DNA of 64,000 nt from Hahella sp. KA22 (GTDB lineage Bacteria; Pseudomonadota; Gammaproteobacteria; Pseudomonadales; Oleiphilaceae), in NCBI RefSeq assembly GCF_004135205.1, contig NZ_CP035490.1, forward strand, positions 1,302,001-1,366,000, in the 5' to 3' direction. Within the stretch, counting starts at the first letter, position 1. The number at the start of each line of letters is the position of its first letter. The notes below the pieces were generated by a model. It saw only the letters and a program-made list of their open reading frames with translations. It made no database searches and had not been told where the DNA came from. The translations under genes and the position numbers were made by a program. Shown one piece after another: positions 8,923 to 17,865 of this stretch.

Positions 8923-10590
8923 ATGAACAGAAACTGTAGATCCCTCTCCGCCGGCGCATTGCTGGCATGTCTGGCTGGCGGCGTTAACGCCCACGGCCTG
9001 ATTGAAGACCCGCCCTCCCGCAACTGGTATTGCGGAGCCGTCACCAAGCCCGATGAAATTGATAACGGCACAGCGGAATATGAAGAATGCCGCGGCGCCT
9101 TCGCTCAGGACCCGGTGGGCGGCTACCAGTTCATGAGCGTGTTGACCCACGCCCAGGGACGCGCGGTGGTGGACCCGTTGCCCGAGCACGTCTGTGGTTT
9201 CGGCAGCGAAACCTGGCAGGGCGGCGCTACGCCTTGGGATAGCGCTATTGATTGGCCCACCTCCCAAATGAGTCCAGGTCTTAAAACCTTTACCTGGAAT
9301 ATTTCCTGGGGCCCTCACTTTGACGACACGGAAGAGTTTCGCTACTGGATCACCAAGCCGGGATTTCAGTTTCAGTCCGGGCGTCCGCTGACTTGGGATG
9401 ACTTTGAAGAAGAGGCGTTCTGCGTTCTGAACTATGACGACAAAAACCCAGACGCCAATCCCAATGTGGAGCCGGATAAAGCCAATGCGCGCTTCCGCAC
9501 GACCTGCGATATTCCAGAGCGTAGTGGCAGGCATGTGATCTATGGGGAGTGGGGACGTAATCAATACACCTTTGAGCGTTTCCATGGATGTGTTGATGTG
9601 GTGTTCGATGGGACTGACCCTGGTGATAGTGAAAACGTTTTCGCAAAAATTAGCCTGACGCCGAATGTCAGCGAGTTCACTGGAGCCGGAGAGTTGCGTC
9701 TGGACGCTGGCGAATCTCAAGGCGAAGGCTTGTCTTATCAATGGAGCGTATCGTCACAGAATCCAGGGCTTTATGAACTGGAAGGAGCCAGCCAGAAGGT
9801 CGCCACCTTACGTATGGCGAATCCGGAAACCGCCGGTCGCGTCACTATCTCTCTGCATGTGAGCAATGCTGACGAAAGTGATGACGCCAGCGTCGCCATT
9901 ACGCACTTGCCGGCGGGCTCATCCCCTTGGCTGGACTTGGGCGCGCTCACTGCGCAGCCAATGAATCTGGCCGCAGGCGACAAGGTCAGCGTACGCGTGG
10001 TGCTGCAGGACGGGCGTGATCTTTACTATCCGGCGCAGCCTTTGGCGCTTGGCGACGCTGATTCCGCTGCGGCGGAATGGCCTTATGCGCTGGCGCAGGC
10101 GGTCAACGCGGCGGGAGCGGAAATCAAAGTCGGCGTGGTGAATGCGGATAGCGAGGTGAATCCGGTGCGCGACCCCGTGGCGAATAAGGTCTACGCCAAG
10201 ACCGACGCGGCGGTGGCGAACGCCTATCTGCAAGTGAAGAAAGGCGGCGATGAGCCCGCCGCGGACTGTGCGGTCGACTACGATGTGGTGAATGAGTGGG
10301 ACGGCGGATTCCATACTGTGGTGACCGTCACCAATAACAGCGACGAACCCGTGCGTGGCTACGAGTTGGCCTGGACTCTGGCGGCGGGCGAGAGCTTCGA
10401 TTATGGCTGGAACGCCAACTTTAGCGCAGAGGGCGCCGGGGTGACCGCCGCCGTTCCAGCGACGCAATGGAATGGAACGTTGGCCGCTAACGGAGGAACC
10501 TCCACCTTCGGCTTCATCGGCAAAAAAGGCGCAGCTTCCGCCAGCGTCCCAGCGATCATTAAGCTTAACGGGAGTGAGTGCGGGCAATAA
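8923..10590 (+). CDS. Secreted lytic polysaccharide monooxygenase (AA10) with C-terminal CBM2
   Basis: A 555-aa secreted copper enzyme that oxidatively cleaves chitin or cellulose. The signal peptide (1-23, ending GGVNA) is followed directly by H24, which becomes the N-terminal histidine of the copper brace; HGLIEDPPSRNWYCG is the classic AA10 start. The second copper histidine is probably H132 in WGPHFDDTEEFRYWITK. After the catalytic domain (to about residue 225) come a PKD/Ig-like module (about 230-325), a second beta module (SSPWLDLGALTAQPMNLAAG onward, as in chitin-binding LPMOs) and a CBM2-type domain (about 450-552) starting CAVDYDVVNEWDGGF, with a disulfide-like Cys near each end. Substrate (chitin versus cellulose) cannot be decided by eye. 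Confidence 0.93.
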   Translation: MNRNCRSLSAGALLACLAGGVNAHGLIEDPPSRNWYCGAVTKPDEIDNGTAEYEECRGAFAQDPVGGYQFMSVLTHAQGRAVVDPLPEHVCGFGSETWQGGATPWDSAIDWPTSQMSPGLKTFTWNISWGPHFDDTEEFRYWITKPGFQFQSGRPLTWDDFEEEAFCVLNYDDKNPDANPNVEPDKANARFRTTCDIPERSGRHVIYGEWGRNQYTFERFHGCVDVVFDGTDPGDSENVFAKISLTPNVSEFTGAGELRLDAGESQGEGLSYQWSVSSQNPGLYELEGASQKVATLRMANPETAGRVTISLHVSNADESDDASVAITHLPAGSSPWLDLGALTAQPMNLAAGDKVSVRVVLQDGRDLYYPAQPLALGDADSAAAEWPYALAQAVNAAGAEIKVGVVNADSEVNPVRDPVANKVYAKTDAAVANAYLQVKKGGDEPAADCAVDYDVVNEWDGGFHTVVTVTNNSDEPVRGYELAWTLAAGESFDYGWNANFSAEGAGVTAAVPATQWNGTLAANGGTSTFGFIGKKGAASASVPAIIKLNGSECGQ

Positions 10591-10607
10591 CAGCCTATGC
10601 TTCGAAC

Positions 10608-10641
10608 CCAATGCCTCTAATCATCCAGAGGCATTGGTTTT
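10608..10641 (+). terminator. Rho-independent terminator after the LPMO gene
   Basis: CCAATGCCTCT at 10608-10618 pairs perfectly with AGAGGCATTGG at 10627-10637 and is followed by TTTT. Confidence 0.88.
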
Positions 10642-10748
10642 ATCGAGGAAAAGTCAGACCTTTTGCTTGACTGCTAGCTCACCTTTTTACGTTATTCTTT
10701 AGTCTGTCGTGTTGATAAGAGAAACGATTACCAAGGAGTCGTTGCGCT

Positions 10749-11513
10749 ATGTCCAGTGCATCAACCAGGAAAAAAGTCGTCATTATTACTGGCGCAGGAA
10801 GAGGAATTGGCGCGGCGGCGGCGATGCTGGCGGGCGCTCGCGGTTACGCAGTGTGCGTGAACTATCTGAGTAACCATGACGCAGCGCAGCATGTAGTGGC
10901 GGCGATTCGGAATAATGGCGGTGAAGCGATCGCCGTGCAGGCTGACGTTTCTCAGGAAGAGGGCGTGCAGGCCTTATTTGCGACGGTGGACCGCGAACTC
11001 GGGAAGGTGACGGCGCTGGTCAATAATGTCGGCGTGCTGGAGCGGCAGATGCGTCTGGATCAAATGGACGCCGAACGGCTGACGCGTATCTTTCGCAACA
11101 ATGTCGTCAGCTACTTCCTGTGCTCGCGGGAAGCGGTCAAACGCATGTCCACGATCTATGGCGGTTGCGGCGGCGTGATCGTGAATGTCTCCTCTACGGC
11201 GGCGAAACTGGGTTCTCCAGGGGAATACATTGACTACGCCGCTTCCAAGGGCGCGATAGACTCCATGACAGTGGGCCTGGCGAAAGAGCTGGCGCAGGAA
11301 GGCGTGAGAGTCAATGGCGTGCGGCCCGGGTCGGTATACACGGAGATCCACGCCAGCGGCGGCGAACCGGGGCGCGTGGATCGGGTGAAAGCGAACATCC
11401 CCATGCGCCGGGGCGGCCAACCGGAAGAGCTGGCGAATGCGATTTTATGGTTACTGTCGGAGGAAGCGTCCTATGTCACGGGCGCTATATTGGACGTTTC
11501 CGGCGGGCTATAG
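10749..11513 (+). CDS. SDR family NAD(P)-dependent oxidoreductase
   Basis: A 254-aa classical short-chain dehydrogenase. It shows the cofactor motif TGAGRGIG near residue 14, NNVG in the middle, a catalytic serine in VNVSSTAAKLGS, and Y163/K167 in YAASK. The N-Y-L-S after the second strand suggests NADP preference. The C-terminal stretch SYVTGAILDVSGG is standard. The substrate is unknown; sugar-alcohol or 3-oxoacyl reduction are both possible from the family. AAGGAG lies 12 bases before the ATG. It stands alone between a terminator and a convergent sensor kinase. Confidence 0.88.
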   Translation: MSSASTRKKVVIITGAGRGIGAAAAMLAGARGYAVCVNYLSNHDAAQHVVAAIRNNGGEAIAVQADVSQEEGVQALFATVDRELGKVTALVNNVGVLERQMRLDQMDAERLTRIFRNNVVSYFLCSREAVKRMSTIYGGCGGVIVNVSSTAAKLGSPGEYIDYAASKGAIDSMTVGLAKELAQEGVRVNGVRPGSVYTEIHASGGEPGRVDRVKANIPMRRGGQPEELANAILWLLSEEASYVTGAILDVSGGL

Positions 11514-11557
11514 CGTTCATGACTTAACTGCCGCGGCTGATGTAGTTCTTCTTTGGC

Positions 11558-14500
11558 TTAGCTGACTGGTCGGGTGTTGAGATAGTGGTCGAAATGTCGG
11601 GCCAGTTGCTCACTGGCGGAGACAAATCCCGGCAACAGGCGGTTAACTTCTTCGATATCATCCAGACTGGCGGCGCTCTCTAATGCGCCGGCGGCGTGCT
11701 GCAATTGTTGTGCGTGCAGTTGTCCCGCCGCGCCTTTGATCGAGTGGGCGATAAACTCCACTTTGCCTGTATCGCTCTCAGCGATGGCCTCCTGCAGCGC
11801 CGCCAAACGTTCTGGCAGCCGACTGCAAAATCCACCTAGTAAGCGACTCAGCAGGGCATGTTTCCCCATCAGACTTTCCAGCGCCGCTTTTTCATCCCAA
11901 AGTTGCAATGGCTCCTGCTCTACAGCTTCTATCTCGGCGCCTTCTTCCGATGCGGCGCCTATTATCTGGATACTGGGTCTGGCGCTGGAGCGGCGGAACA
12001 GCCAGAGCTTGAGCTTTTCCTCCAGGCCGCTGGCGTTGATCGGCTTGCTGAGATAATCATCCATGCCTGACGCTAGGCATTTTTCGCGATCGCCTTTCAT
12101 GGCGTTGGCGGTCATGGCGACAATGGGGATATGACGATTATGCTCACCGGCTTTACCGGCGCGAATTTGACGGGTGGCCTCATAGCCGTCCATTTCCGGC
12201 ATCTGGCAATCCATCAACACCAGATTATAAGGCGCCTCCTCAAGCGCGCTTTGCAGCGCCGCCAACGCTTCCAGGCCATTGCCGGCGACATCCGCCGGCA
12301 ATCCCATTTCCTCCAGCATCAATTGCGCGACCTCCTGGTTGACCTGGTTGTCTTCCACCAATAAGAGGCGACTGTGCGCTGGCCATCGCATCGGCGGATG
12401 CGCTTCCGCCGTGTCCGGCTCAGAGGCGTCGCTGGCGGGGAGGGAGCGCGCGTAATGGCGTGTGACCAGCGGTTTGGCCTGACGCAACGCATCGCCGCCC
12501 TCCGCCACCACGGAAAGAGCCGCGCTCAATTCCGCAACGGTAACGGGTTTGGGCAGATAGGCGCTGAAGCCCAGTTCTGCGAAATATCGCGCATCGCCCC
12601 GGTGGCCGATGCTGGTCATCATTACTAACGCCATATTGCGGTAAGCTGCGTTGGCTTTGAGTTGACGTCCCAGCATAGCGCCATCCATTTGCGGCATATG
12701 CATGTCCAGAATGGCGATGTCGAAGGGACGTCCGTATACGGCGGGAGAACCATTGATTTTCGCCTCGCACATGGCGAGCGCTTCTTCGCCGCTGGCGGTT
12801 TCCAGTACATGCGCGCCCCACATTCTGAGCTGTCCGCAGAGCACTTCGCGATTGGCGGCGTTATCGTCCACCACGAGCAAGGAAAGCGCGCGCATATCCA
12901 CTTTGGGAAGAATCGGCTGCGTTAACTCGCTGCGTTGCAGACGGATGCAAAATTCGAAGCAGCTGCCTTTGCCTTGTTCGCTATGGACGGTAATGCCGCC
13001 GTTCATCAGCTCGCTAAGGCGTTTGCAAATAGCCAGTCCCAACCCGGTGCCGCCGAACTGGCGGGTAGTGGAGGCGTCCACCTGGGTGAAAGGTTCGAAC
13101 AGTCCGCCGATTTTCTCTGCAGGAATGCCGATGCCGGTGTCGGTGACGGAGACGGTCAACAACAGGTGATCACTTTCCGACTGCAACTGGCAGCGGATGA
13201 CGATTTCGCCTTCGGCGGTGAATTTGATGGCGTTGCTGACCAGATTGGTGAGGATCTGCCGCAGCCGACCGGGGTCGCCCCGCACCATGGATTGCTCGAC
13301 GGCGCTTTGATCCAGCACCAGCTCCAGCTCTTTCTCCTGCGCCCGCAAGGCCATGGTGCCGGCGAACTCGTCCAGATGATGGCGCAAGTCGAAGTCGAGA
13401 AGCTCCAACTCCAGTTTGCCTGCATCCACTTTAGAGAAATCGAGAATGTCGTTGATCAGGCTCAGCAAGGACTCCGCGCTGGATTTGGCGATGTTGACCT
13501 TGCGCTGTTGTTCCGACTCAAGCTTGGAATGCAGCACCAGATTAAGCATGCCCAGGACGCCGTTCATCGGCGTGCGAATCTCATGGCTCATGGTCGCCAG
13601 AAAGTCGCTCTTGGCGCGGGCGGCGGCTTCAGCGGCTTCTTTCGCCTCGGTCAGCTCCTGTTGCGCATTGCGTTGGGCGGTTATGTCCACCGCCGTAGCG
13701 TAAATCTTGCCGGAAGCCGGATCGCAGGCGGAGTTCCACAGCAAGGTCACGACTTCTCCGCTGTAACAGCGGTAGCGATTGACGAAAGAGATGGCGGGCT
13801 TACCCCGGGCCAGCTTTTTCAGTTCCAGTAATGTGCTTTCTGCGTCATCCGGGTGTATGAAGTGGACGATGGGCTCCGACAGCAGTTCTCTTTCCGAGTA
13901 GCCCAACACCTTGCTGAAGGTGAAGTTGATTCTTTCGAAGTAGCCTTCAGTGTTGGCGATGCACAGGAAGTTGGTGGAGAGATCAAAGAAGTTCTGCAAC
14001 TCCTTCTGGGATTGCTCGATCTGCTGGCGTGCGGCGCGACTTGCCGCCTCCGCCTGTTTGCGCTCGGAAATGTCCTCGATGATTGACCAGATATACTCCC
14101 GACCCTGGGTGTCGGAAATCAGCACGCCGTTTAACAGCACCGGATAGCGATCGCCGTTCTTGCGTATGTACTCTTTCTCATAGGGCCCGTAGCGCCCGCG
14201 AATGCTGAGCTGCTCCAACTGTTGTGACTCTAGTTCCTCATAGTCCTTGGGCGTGACGTCCCAGTAACTCAACATGAGAAACTCTTTGCGAGTGTAACCC
14301 GTCGGGCCCAGCAGCGCGTTGTTGACCTCCAGGAAATCGCCGGTCTTGTAGTCATTGAGGGCGATGCCCAGGGGGGATAAGTCAAACAGGCTGCGCAACA
14401 GCATTTCATTTTCATGGCGCTTGCGTATTTGCCGGAACACCAGGAGTGTCGGCGTCAAGATAAGCAGTCCGATTGTGAGGACGCTGATGCGCAGTGCGAT

Positions 14501-15349
14501 GGCGCCTTCCGCCAATTGCGGCCAGCCGCCCTGGGGCGTGGCGCCGATACGCCAGGCGCCGTTGGGCAGCGTGACTTCTGCGATAACCGGGTTGGCGTGG
14601 AAAACCTCAGGGTCGCCATAGAATATGTCGCTGTCCGTGTCGTTGTTGTAGGCTGAGCGGATTGCGATATCCAGCCCCTGGGCTGCGCTTGTCAGGCCGC
14701 TGGCTTTGTACAGTTCCTCAACGTCAATAACGGCGGACACCAGCCCCCAGAAACGCTCTTTTTTGCCACTTTCGGAGTAGGTGAAAACAGGAATGCGCCC
14801 GATAAATCCGTAGCCTCCCTGCACCAGTTTGATAGGGCCTGTCACCAGAGGTTGGCCGGAATTCCGCGCTTGTTCGGCGGCCTCTTGCTGGTCGGGCGTT
14901 GCGCTCAGATCCAGTCCAATAGCGCCTTCATTGCCTTGCAGCGGGTAAATCAGGCGGATAACCATATCCGGCGCCGCGCCGATGTTACGCAGTTGCGCGC
15001 GGCCGTCGAACAACGGATATGCGAACTCGGTGAAGCGATCCTGATTCATGTCCGGCTCGACGCTGATGGCGGCCACTAATCCACGAACGGTCTGGATATT
15101 GCTGCTGATGGCTCCTTCCAGGCGCGCGCGCACCACGCTCAACTGGCTGAGTACGTCGTTGCGGATTTCCTGCTCATGGCGAATGTTGTTGAGACGGTCG
15201 ATATAAAAGCCGGCGGCGATTACACCAACCGTGATGATCAGCGCAGCGCAGCGATACAACCATTTGGACTTGCCGGGGCCGCTGCTATCCGGCTGTTGCA
15301 TGGGGCGGTCAAAAGTTGCGCCTTCCTTTATTCCAGGCTGGCTGTTCAT
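11558..15349 (-). CDS. CHASE-PAS-PAS hybrid sensor histidine kinase with two receivers and Hpt
   Basis: A 1263-aa inner-membrane sensor. Domains in order are: TM helix (about 30-50), periplasmic CHASE domain (about 80-270, with IGAAPDMVIRLIYPLQGNEG), second TM (about 285-305), two PAS domains (about 315-435 and 445-565), HisKA with H589 in [11 protein letters not shown], HATPase ([12 protein letters not shown]), a first receiver (LLVVDDNAANREV, LDMHMPQMDG), a second receiver (LLVEDNQVNQEV, MDCQMPEMDG) and a C-terminal Hpt with H1202 in AHSIKGAAG. All phosphorelay residues are present, as in BarA/GacS-like hybrids. The target regulator is not encoded nearby and the ligand is unknown. Confidence 0.93.
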   Translation of the reverse strand: MNSQPGIKEGATFDRPMQQPDSSGPGKSKWLYRCAALIITVGVIAAGFYIDRLNNIRHEQEIRNDVLSQLSVVRARLEGAISSNIQTVRGLVAAISVEPDMNQDRFTEFAYPLFDGRAQLRNIGAAPDMVIRLIYPLQGNEGAIGLDLSATPDQQEAAEQARNSGQPLVTGPIKLVQGGYGFIGRIPVFTYSESGKKERFWGLVSAVIDVEELYKASGLTSAAQGLDIAIRSAYNNDTDSDIFYGDPEVFHANPVIAEVTLPNGAWRIGATPQGGWPQLAEGAIALRISVLTIGLLILTPTLLVFRQIRKRHENEMLLRSLFDLSPLGIALNDYKTGDFLEVNNALLGPTGYTRKEFLMLSYWDVTPKDYEELESQQLEQLSIRGRYGPYEKEYIRKNGDRYPVLLNGVLISDTQGREYIWSIIEDISERKQAEAASRAARQQIEQSQKELQNFFDLSTNFLCIANTEGYFERINFTFSKVLGYSERELLSEPIVHFIHPDDAESTLLELKKLARGKPAISFVNRYRCYSGEVVTLLWNSACDPASGKIYATAVDITAQRNAQQELTEAKEAAEAAARAKSDFLATMSHEIRTPMNGVLGMLNLVLHSKLESEQQRKVNIAKSSAESLLSLINDILDFSKVDAGKLELELLDFDLRHHLDEFAGTMALRAQEKELELVLDQSAVEQSMVRGDPGRLRQILTNLVSNAIKFTAEGEIVIRCQLQSESDHLLLTVSVTDTGIGIPAEKIGGLFEPFTQVDASTTRQFGGTGLGLAICKRLSELMNGGITVHSEQGKGSCFEFCIRLQRSELTQPILPKVDMRALSLLVVDDNAANREVLCGQLRMWGAHVLETASGEEALAMCEAKINGSPAVYGRPFDIAILDMHMPQMDGAMLGRQLKANAAYRNMALVMMTSIGHRGDARYFAELGFSAYLPKPVTVAELSAALSVVAEGGDALRQAKPLVTRHYARSLPASDASEPDTAEAHPPMRWPAHSRLLLVEDNQVNQEVAQLMLEEMGLPADVAGNGLEALAALQSALEEAPYNLVLMDCQMPEMDGYEATRQIRAGKAGEHNRHIPIVAMTANAMKGDREKCLASGMDDYLSKPINASGLEEKLKLWLFRRSSARPSIQIIGAASEEGAEIEAVEQEPLQLWDEKAALESLMGKHALLSRLLGGFCSRLPERLAALQEAIAESDTGKVEFIAHSIKGAAGQLHAQQLQHAAGALESAASLDDIEEVNRLLPGFVSASEQLARHFDHYLNTRPVS

Positions 15350-15689
15350 AAATCGCTTCGTCCAAGAGTTCCGCTACATTGAGTTCGGCGCCGGCGGCCA
15401 GGCCGTCCAGCGTTTTTCATGTCTGAGGACTGTCTTTGTTCGCGCGGGGAACTGCTTTTTTTCGCCGCAGACCTGATGGCGTTTTTGGATCGTCAACAAG
15501 CCTTAGATTCTAGCTTAGCATGTATCGACGGCCCCGCTTCCGCAATGACTGCGATGCTGGTGTTGATGTGATCGATGTTATTGGGGAAAACATAATAATT
15601 CGTTATAGTTTTGCCCAAATAAAAATAACCATCCCATGCAACTAATTGAAAATACTGAATAAGCAAAGGCGACGGACCTGGGAGGGTTT
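15350..15689. other. 340-bp intergenic region between the hybrid kinase and panB
   Basis: A divergent promoter region for the kinase (leftward) and panB (rightward). It becomes AT-rich from about 15570. I see no gene, RNA or repeat in it beyond the possible panB promoter listed separately. Confidence 0.6.
15581..15609 (+). promoter_or_regulatory. Possible sigma70 promoter for panB
   Basis: TTGGGG (15581-15586) and TATAGT (15604-15609) are separated by 17 bp in an AT-rich stretch, 80 bp before the panB ATG. The -35 box is a poor match to TTGACA, so this is tentative. Confidence 0.3.
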
Positions 15690-16526
15690 ATGAGCACGCA
15701 TGTTGACAGAAAGCGCATCACTATTCCGCAGATACGGTCGATGAAAGGCCGGGGAAGCATCGTTTCCCTGACCGCCTACACAACGCCCATGGCGCAACTG
15801 ATGGATGAGTTCGTGGACTTGATTATCGTCGGCGACTCTACAGGCATGGTGGCCTATGGCTTTAACTCCACCATGTCCGTCACCCTGGACATGATGATCA
15901 ACCATGGCGCGGCGGTGACCCGGGGCGTCAGCAAAGCCTGTGTGATTGTGGATATGCCATTCGGGACTTTTCAGGAGTCGCCGCAGCAGGCTTATCGCAA
16001 TGCAGCCCGGGTTCTGGTGGAGACCCAGGCGCAGGGCGTGAAAATGGAAGGCGGCGAGGAGTTACTGGAAACCGTCGATTTTCTGGTGCGCCGGGGTATC
16101 CCGGTTATGCCGCATATTGGCCTGACGCCGCAGCACGCGAATGTGCAGGGCGGGTTCAAGGCGCAGATCCGCACCGAGGAAGAAATCAGCGCGTTCGTCA
16201 AACTGGGGCAAGCCTTTGAAGCAGCGGGCGCATTCGCCTTATTGGTGGAGGGCGCGTTTGAAGAGGCGGCGCGCAAGGTCACCGCGGCGGTGAGCATTCC
16301 TACCATTGGCATCGGCGCCTCGCCGGAATGCGATGGCCAAGTGTTGGTGACCGAGGATATACTTGGCCTGTTTTCGGGCTATACGCCCAAATTCGCCAAA
16401 CGCTACGTGGATTTGAGCCAACCAATAAGAGAGGCCTTTTCCAGGTACGCTCATGAAGTGCGCTCCGGTGAGTTCCCGGCAATGGAACATTGCTTTGGCG
16501 TACGCAAAAACAGCGAAGGAGGCTGA
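15690..16526 (+). CDS. panB: 3-methyl-2-oxobutanoate hydroxymethyltransferase
   Basis: A 278-aa cytoplasmic enzyme that makes ketopantoate from 2-oxoisovalerate and 5,10-methylene-tetrahydrofolate, the first step of pantothenate and CoA synthesis. Family marks are VSLTAYTTPMAQLMD, IIVGDSTGMVAYG, the metal- and substrate-contacting VDMPFGTFQES, VKMEGGEE, VMPHIGLTPQ and IPTIGIGASPECDGQVLV with its catalytic glutamate region. GGGAGG lies 5 bases before the ATG. panC is not adjacent as it is in many gammaproteobacteria; instead two nuclease genes follow, so this may be a second, isolated panB copy. That last point is inference. Confidence 0.92.
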   Translation: MSTHVDRKRITIPQIRSMKGRGSIVSLTAYTTPMAQLMDEFVDLIIVGDSTGMVAYGFNSTMSVTLDMMINHGAAVTRGVSKACVIVDMPFGTFQESPQQAYRNAARVLVETQAQGVKMEGGEELLETVDFLVRRGIPVMPHIGLTPQHANVQGGFKAQIRTEEEISAFVKLGQAFEAAGAFALLVEGAFEEAARKVTAAVSIPTIGIGASPECDGQVLVTEDILGLFSGYTPKFAKRYVDLSQPIREAFSRYAHEVRSGEFPAMEHCFGVRKNSEGG

Positions 16527-16625
16527 CTCCTCGCGAAAATCCGCAGGTAACGCCGTCTCCGTTCGCGCAGTCGAGGCTGTGACGGCTTTATCTCTGACAT
16601 TAGAAATTATTGAAGAAGTATTAAA

Positions 16626-17207
16626 ATGGATTTACCTATAAAACCGGACTACTACCTGATCATTGATCTTGAGGCCACCTGTTGCGACCAAGGCTCCGTT
16701 CCCCGCAGGGAAATGGAAACCATTGAAATTGGCGCAGTGATGGTGGACGCCGCGTCCCTGGCGGTGGTTGATGAGTTCCAGACCTTTATCCGTCCAGTGC
16801 GACACCCGCTGCTAACGGACTTCTGTCGCGAACTGACTACCATCAAGCAAGAACAAGTCGTTAATGCGCCGACTTACCCGGAGGCGATTGAGTCTTTGCA
16901 AGATTGGATGCGCCATTACCCTGACTATCTGTTTTGCTCCTGGGGCGATTACGATAAAGGTCAGTTCGAGCAGGATTGTCAATATCATCAGGTCGCCTAT
17001 CCCTTCGCCAGCGGGCATTTGAATATCAAGAAGCAGTTCTCGGCGACGCAAGGGCTCAAGAAAAAGTATGGCATGGCGGGAGCCTTGCGCATTGCCGGTT
17101 TGTCACTGGAAGGCTCCCATCACCGTGGTATTGACGACGCCCGCAATATGGCGAAACTGATGCCTTACATAGCGGGTCGGGAAAAGTTGTCAGTCGGGAA
17201 AAGGTGA
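16626..17207 (+). CDS. DEDDh 3'-5' exonuclease, ERI-1/KapD-like
   Basis: A 193-aa single-domain exonuclease. The motifs are in order: IIDLEATC (first D and E), LFCSWGDYDKGQFEQDC (second D), and HHRGIDDARNMAKL (the H and final D). Spacing such as RHPLLTDFCRELTTIKQEQV and the short length match the ERI-1/3'hExo-like bacterial group rather than DnaQ or RNase T; eukaryotic relatives trim RNA 3' ends. The gene stops 4 bases before the endonuclease V homologue, so the two are almost certainly cotranslated. Substrate (RNA or DNA) is not known. Confidence 0.88.
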   Translation: MDLPIKPDYYLIIDLEATCCDQGSVPRREMETIEIGAVMVDAASLAVVDEFQTFIRPVRHPLLTDFCRELTTIKQEQVVNAPTYPEAIESLQDWMRHYPDYLFCSWGDYDKGQFEQDCQYHQVAYPFASGHLNIKKQFSATQGLKKKYGMAGALRIAGLSLEGSHHRGIDDARNMAKLMPYIAGREKLSVGKR

Positions 17208-17211
17208 AACA

Positions 17212-17721
17212 TTGATTCTAGCTGTAGACGTACAATACGAAGAGGATGGCGGCGCGACCGTCGCAGGCGTTCTGTTCAAGGACTGGAGCGATCCGGAGCC
17301 GGCGCGAGCGGTACTGACGCATGTCAGTGAGGTGCAGGACTATGAGCCTGGCCAATTCTATAAGCGTGAGCTGCCTTGCATCCTGCAGTTGCTGGACGCT
17401 ATTCACGAGTCCGTGGATTTCATTGTCGTGGATGGCTATGTCACACTGGGTGCGGATGATCGCCCCGGTCTTGGCATGCACCTGCATAACGCGCTGCAAC
17501 AACGCATTCCGGTCATTGGCGTGGCGAAAAAAGCCTTTCTGGATACGCCGCCGGACCGTGAAATCTTACGCGGCGACAGCCTTAAACCTCTGTATGTTTC
17601 CGCTGCAGGCGTCCCTCTGACGCAAGCTCGGGACTGGATTCTCGCAATGAGCGGCAAGCACCGCATCCCCACACTTCTCAAGCGGGTCGACCAACTGTGT
17701 CGGGGCTCCTGGCGTCCGTAA
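17212..17721 (+). CDS. Compact endonuclease V-family protein
   Basis: A 169-aa homologue of endonuclease V (Nfi), which nicks nucleic acid one base 3' of deoxyinosine or inosine. The metal-binding acids align with T. maritima EndoV D43/E89/D110: D6 in AVDVQY, E53 in FYKRELP and D74 in VDGYVTL, with near-identical spacing (47 and 21 residues). VIGVAKKAF and SGKHRIPTLLKRVD also match. It is shorter than the usual 220 aa, and the PYIP strand-separating wedge is DYEP here. The start is TTG at 17212, with AAGGTG 5 bases upstream and overlapping the end of the exonuclease gene. Whether it cuts DNA or RNA is unknown. Confidence 0.82.
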   Translation: MILAVDVQYEEDGGATVAGVLFKDWSDPEPARAVLTHVSEVQDYEPGQFYKRELPCILQLLDAIHESVDFIVVDGYVTLGADDRPGLGMHLHNALQQRIPVIGVAKKAFLDTPPDREILRGDSLKPLYVSAAGVPLTQARDWILAMSGKHRIPTLLKRVDQLCRGSWRP

Positions 17722-17865
17722 CGAGAGTATTTCCTTCTCTGTTCTATACTGAAAAATAATGCCTGTGATTTGCTGAGATGATTTTCAATGCGGGTCAGTA
17801 GGTTTCGCCATTAAATCAGGACGGATGACAGAGCTTTGCGAGAGAGCCGCAGAGCGGGGAGCCAT

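Noticed and set aside
12935-13831. 298-codon plus-strand frame inside the hybrid kinase
   Set aside because: It lies antisense to the kinase H-box and ATPase domains; its composition is that of a shadow frame.
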